A stretch of 14,759 nt of DNA. Source: Planctomycetaceae bacterium (GTDB taxonomy: Bacteria > Planctomycetota > Planctomycetia > Pirellulales > Thermoguttaceae). The DNA lies in NCBI GenBank assembly GCA_031278315.1, contig JAITKS010000296.1, forward strand, positions 1 through 14,759, given 5' to 3'. The stretch's first letter is position 1. The number at the start of each line of letters is the position of its first letter. The position numbers and the translations under genes were made by a program. Shown one piece after another: positions 12,609 to 14,759 of this stretch. The notes beneath the pieces were generated by a model. The model saw only the letters and a list, made by a program, of their open reading frames with translations, had not been told where the DNA came from and ran no database searches.

Positions 12609-12615
12609 AATTTTG

Positions 12616-12635
12616 GTAATATTTCAGTGTAGAAT
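12616..12635 (+). repeat. Module A copy
   Basis: GTAATATTTCAGTGTAGAAT. The following ATTTGTAGTCATCG resembles ATTTCTAGTCATG at 13962-13974, so this stretch is directly repeated on both sides of rfbB. Confidence 0.6.
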
Positions 12636-12773
12636 ATTTGTAGTCATCGTTATATGCAGCAATTTTAAGGGACGGGTAAAACCCGAAGCTCTGAAATGGC
12701 GATCGGATATTGGCTCAATAATAATCGTTAATGATCCGAATTTAGATTCGGTACTAATCTCCGCATGCGAACT

Positions 12774-12794
12774 AACCACTAACCACTAACCACT
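12774..12794 (+). repeat. AACCACT heptamer, three units
   Basis: Three exact AACCACT units lie 17 nt before the rfbB start codon. Confidence 0.95.
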
Positions 12795-12811
12795 ATTTAT
12801 TAAACTTCCTT

Positions 12812-13873
12812 ATGAAACGAATATTTATTACAGGCGGTTCAGGATTTATTGGTTCGACACTTATTCGTGAATTGTTGAAAAACGATTCGTCGATATCAGT
12901 ATTGAATTTTGATCTTTTGACTTATGCCGGCAACAATGAATCGCTGCGTGAAATTGCGCAGTTGCCGAATTATACGTTTGTTCACGGTGATATTGCAGAT
13001 GAAAAACTTTTGAGTGAAGTTATAGATAAATTTTGTCCTGATGTAGTTTATCATCTTGCGGCGGAGAGTCATGTTGATCGATCGATAGACGATGCGGGAC
13101 CGTTTTTGCATAGTAATGTAATAGGTACGTTTACGGTGTTGAATGTGATATTACGATATTGGCAGCGGTTATCAAGAGAGCAGGCGAATTTATTCAGGTT
13201 GCTTCATATTTCAACAGATGAAGTTTATGGCAGTCTTGGCGAGGGCGGAATTTTTACGGAAGTAACGCGTTATGATCCGCATAATCCGTATTCGGCAACG
13301 AAGGCTGCGGCGGATCATTTGGTTCGCTCGTGGTTTTATACTTATGGATTACCGGTATTGATTACTAATTGCTCGAATAATTATGGACCGTATCAGAATC
13401 CAGAAAAGTTAATTCCGAAAATGATAATAAGTGCAATTGCGGGTAAGCCGCTGACTATTTACGGGGACGGACGAAATATTAGAGATTGGCTTTTTGTTGA
13501 GGATCATGTTGATGCTTTAGTGCGTGTAATGTCAAGCGGGCGTATTGGTGAAACCTACAATATCGGCGGCGAAAATCAGCATTCGGTCATAGAAACCGCT
13601 TTGATGATTTGTGATTTGTTAGATCGAAAAAAACCAATAACAGACGGTAAAAATTATTCCGATTTGATCAGTTTCGTATCAGATAGATTAGGAAACGATT
13701 TCAGATATGCAGTCGATGTAACAAAATTAAGATCAGAATTCGGATGGAATCAAAAATATAATTTTAATTCAGGATTAGAAAAAACTGTCGATTGGTATTT
13801 AGAAAATGAATGGTGGTGGAAAACAATAAAAATATGGCAAGCTCCAAATGTAGTTAAAAATAGTTTGAGATAG
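12812..13873 (+). CDS. rfbB: dTDP-glucose 4,6-dehydratase
   Basis: This 353-residue cytoplasmic enzyme converts dTDP-glucose to dTDP-4-keto-6-deoxyglucose using tightly bound NAD, the second step of dTDP-rhamnose and related deoxysugar synthesis. It has the extended short-chain dehydrogenase layout: Rossmann motif GGSGFIG (8-14), YHLAAESHVDRSI, the RmlB active-site segment STDEVYG (134-140, with D136 and E137), YxxxK at Y160/K164, then NCSNNYGPYQNPEKLIPKMI and GRNIRDWLFVEDH. The C-terminal WYLENEWWW is also typical, and length is normal. No ribosome binding site is visible before ATG 12812. The usual partners (rfbA, rfbC, rfbD) are not in the window, so it stands alone between repeat-rich spacers. 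The name is secure at family level; a related NDP-sugar dehydratase is the only real alternative. Confidence 0.93.
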   Translation: MKRIFITGGSGFIGSTLIRELLKNDSSISVLNFDLLTYAGNNESLREIAQLPNYTFVHGDIADEKLLSEVIDKFCPDVVYHLAAESHVDRSIDDAGPFLHSNVIGTFTVLNVILRYWQRLSREQANLFRLLHISTDEVYGSLGEGGIFTEVTRYDPHNPYSATKAAADHLVRSWFYTYGLPVLITNCSNNYGPYQNPEKLIPKMIISAIAGKPLTIYGDGRNIRDWLFVEDHVDALVRVMSSGRIGETYNIGGENQHSVIETALMICDLLDRKKPITDGKNYSDLISFVSDRLGNDFRYAVDVTKLRSEFGWNQKYNFNSGLEKTVDWYLENEWWWKTIKIWQAPNVVKNSLR

Positions 13874-13933
13874 ACAAGCTTCAAAGAACCAAAAATATCT
13901 AATAAATAGTTGTAAAATAGTAAAATAATAACT

Positions 13934-13949
13934 GTAATCTTTCAGGAAT
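13934..13949 (+). repeat. Module A-like copy
   Basis: GTAATCTTTCAGGAAT is a diverged match to the motif at 12616-12635. The same flanking ATTTCTAGTCATG follows shortly after. Confidence 0.4.
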
Positions 13950-14001
13950 TTTCAGTGAAATATTTCTAGTCATGTTGAAACACATACAATCGCCAAAGTA
14001 A

Positions 14002-14021
14002 AAACACAATGCTTTGTGTTT
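14002..14021. repeat. Small hairpin related to 12538-12567
   Basis: AAACACAA pairs with TTGTGTTT around a TGCT loop. Sequence and position next to the TTGTAACGAAAA repeat match the hairpin on the other side of rfbB. Confidence 0.65.
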
Positions 14022-14032
14022 CTATTGAATAT

Positions 14033-14068
14033 TTTGTTTGTTACATTTTCGTTACAATAAATAAATTG
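14033..14068 (-). repeat. Right inverted-repeat copy flanking rfbB
   Basis: Read on the minus strand, this is CAATTTATTTATTGTAACGA followed by AAATGTAACAAACAAA, nearly identical to 12571-12608. Confidence 0.8.
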
Positions 14069-14074
14069 AATATG

Positions 14075-14185
14075 ACATGTATCATCATTTGAATTGCAGT
14101 CAAAACTGAAAAATCAAATGAGAACAGTTTCTTGCATTATTTTCTTGCCGTAATATTTCGTGCCGCCGTATTATCATTGACCAAT
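14075..14185 (+). pseudogene. Module C copy: decayed leader still followed by a hydrophobic core
   Basis: In one frame the segment after a stop at 14090-14092 reads IAVKTEKSNENSF and then LHYFLAVIFRAAVLSLTN before a stop at 14186. This parallels QTENSSESKLKVF then ATFFAVIFAAIFAVTFAI of the live protein at 4886. There is no start codon in frame and no coding body behind it, so it is a remnant. Confidence 0.55.
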
Positions 14186-14373
14186 TGAACAACAATTTGC
14201 AAATTTCGTTATGTATTGATTAAATTGTGATACGATGTTAAATTTGTCCTTCTTGATTAAAATCATTAAAAAATAATAAACTATCAATTACACAAATTGC
14301 AACCAATTTTAAAAACCTATTTTTTGGAAAGATTAGTTAATAATTAAACATTAAAAACATTAAAAATATTATT

Positions 14374-14759
14374 ATGAACGAAAATAAAAATACAAAGATA
14401 TTGCCTTACAGCAATTCAAATTTTAAAGACCTTATACTCAACAACTATGCTTATGTTGACAAGACGCGTTATATCGAGATGCTGGAAAAAGAAGCGAATC
14501 GCAATCAGTTATTCATTCGCCCTCGCAAGTTTGGGAAGAGTCTTTTTCTTAATACTTTAATGAGTTATTACGACATCAACGAAGCAGAGAATTTCGACAA
14601 ACTGTTTGGTAATTTGTATATTGGTAAACATCCTACTCCCAAGAAAAATGCTTACGCCGTGATTAAGTTCGATTTTTCAGGATTGAATACTAAGAGCGAA
14701 GAGGGATTTACAATCTCATTTTCCGAAAGAGTGCAATCTACAATTAGTAAATTTCTCGA
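14374..14759 (+). CDS. AAA-ATPase-like / PD-(D/E)XK nuclease family protein (3' truncated)
   Basis: The ATG at 14374 opens a frame that runs off the right edge, leaving 128 residues. It begins with KILPYSNSNFKDLI, then YVDKTRYIEMLEK, then the Walker A-like LFIRPRKFGKSLFLNTLMSYY, which differs from a classic P-loop in the way typical of the AAA-ATPase_like family (PF09820 type). It continues with DKLFGNLYIG and AYAVIKFDFSG. Full-length members are about 500-600 residues and usually end in a PD-(D/E)XK nuclease domain, which would lie outside the window. The family is abundant and multi-copy in gut and environmental bacteria; its function is unproven, with mobile-element or defence roles suggested. 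No ribosome binding site is visible; ATTATTATG precedes the start. Confidence 0.88.
   Translation, partial: MNENKNTKILPYSNSNFKDLILNNYAYVDKTRYIEMLEKEANRNQLFIRPRKFGKSLFLNTLMSYYDINEAENFDKLFGNLYIGKHPTPKKNAYAVIKFDFSGLNTKSEEGFTISFSERVQSTISKFL

Larger units (their letters stand above)
12442..12811. other. Spacer of 370 nt with short repeats and hairpins
   Basis: No gene is evident. It contains two direct copies of a TTGTAACGAAAA motif (12487-12516 and 12571-12610), a perfect 13-bp hairpin between them (12538-12567), a module A copy (12616-12635), two small hairpins (12673-12685 and 12736-12751) and an AACCACT triplet repeat (12774-12794) just before rfbB. Confidence 0.75.
13874..14373. other. Spacer of 500 nt with dispersed repeats
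   Basis: No complete gene is evident. It holds a diverged module A copy (13934-13949), a small hairpin (14002-14021), the right inverted-repeat copy (14033-14068) and a decayed module C leader (14075-14185). From 14190 to 14373 I see only AT-rich DNA and no ribosome binding site. Confidence 0.7.

Noticed and set aside
12661..12711. Candidate riboswitch before rfbB (fluoride, preQ1 or c-di-GMP classes considered)
   Set aside because: None of the conserved core sequences I know for these classes could be matched. It is kept only as an unassigned structured leader.
12571..14068. Insertion sequence carrying rfbB as cargo
   Set aside because: Inverted repeats flank the gene but there is no transposase, and the repeats occur elsewhere in the window (12487), so an IS call is not supported.

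Overview
The window looks like a chromosomal segment from a low-GC member of the Planctomycetota. The strongest marker is the DUF1559 pseudopilin at 6515-7603, which has a type IV prepilin N-terminus and an H-X9-DG tail motif and belongs to a family massively expanded in Planctomycetes. A secreted prenyltransferase/squalene-oxidase-repeat protein and a secreted beta-propeller glycosidase-like protein fit the same group. All recognisable genes lie on the + strand. Intergenic DNA is long, AT-rich and full of short dispersed repeats. The genus cannot be told from the sequence.

Layout. 2-169: C-terminal tail of an Rpn/PD-(D/E)XK-type nuclease. 334-1785: AlbA_2/Schlafen-type ATP-binding DNA-interacting regulator. 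1862-2851: secreted five-bladed propeller glycosidase-like protein. 3143-4216: orphan low-complexity membrane-anchored ORF. 4217-4885: repeat-rich spacer. 4886-6412: exported prenyltransferase-repeat protein with a very long signal-peptide n-region and an Arg/Gly/Glu repeat linker. 6515-7603: DUF1559 pseudopilin. 7604-8188: repeat-rich spacer with a long hairpin. 8189-8953 and 8950-12441: a translationally coupled ABC exporter (MacB/LolD-type ATPase plus a double-FtsX permease carrying a 14-copy octapeptide repeat). 12442-12811: spacer with hairpins and short repeats. 12812-13873: dTDP-glucose 4,6-dehydratase (rfbB). 13874-14373: spacer. 14374-end: start of an AAA-ATPase-like/PD-(D/E)XK protein, cut by the window edge.

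How the genes relate. Only the ABC pair is a clear operon. The glycosidase-like, prenyltransferase-repeat and pseudopilin genes all encode exported proteins with good Shine-Dalgarno sites, and could form a cell-surface group, but no shared pathway can be shown. The Rpn tail, AlbA_2 and AAA-ATPase-like genes belong to families common in accessory or defence-associated DNA.

The most unusual signal is a dispersed repeat (called module C here) found about seven times. In one copy (4893-5010) it is the translated N-terminal extension of the signal peptide of the 4886-6412 protein. The others are stop-containing, frameshifted or shortened copies in spacers, plus one inside the orphan ORF. One decayed copy (14075-14185) still encodes, in the same frame, both the leader motif and a signal-peptide-like hydrophobic stretch. 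This suggests a portable extended-signal-peptide cassette that is copied around the genome and decays. A second short motif (module A, consensus near GTAATATWTCWGTGGAAT) occurs about ten times, only between genes. In reverse orientation it sits just upstream of the Shine-Dalgarno sites of two exported-protein genes.
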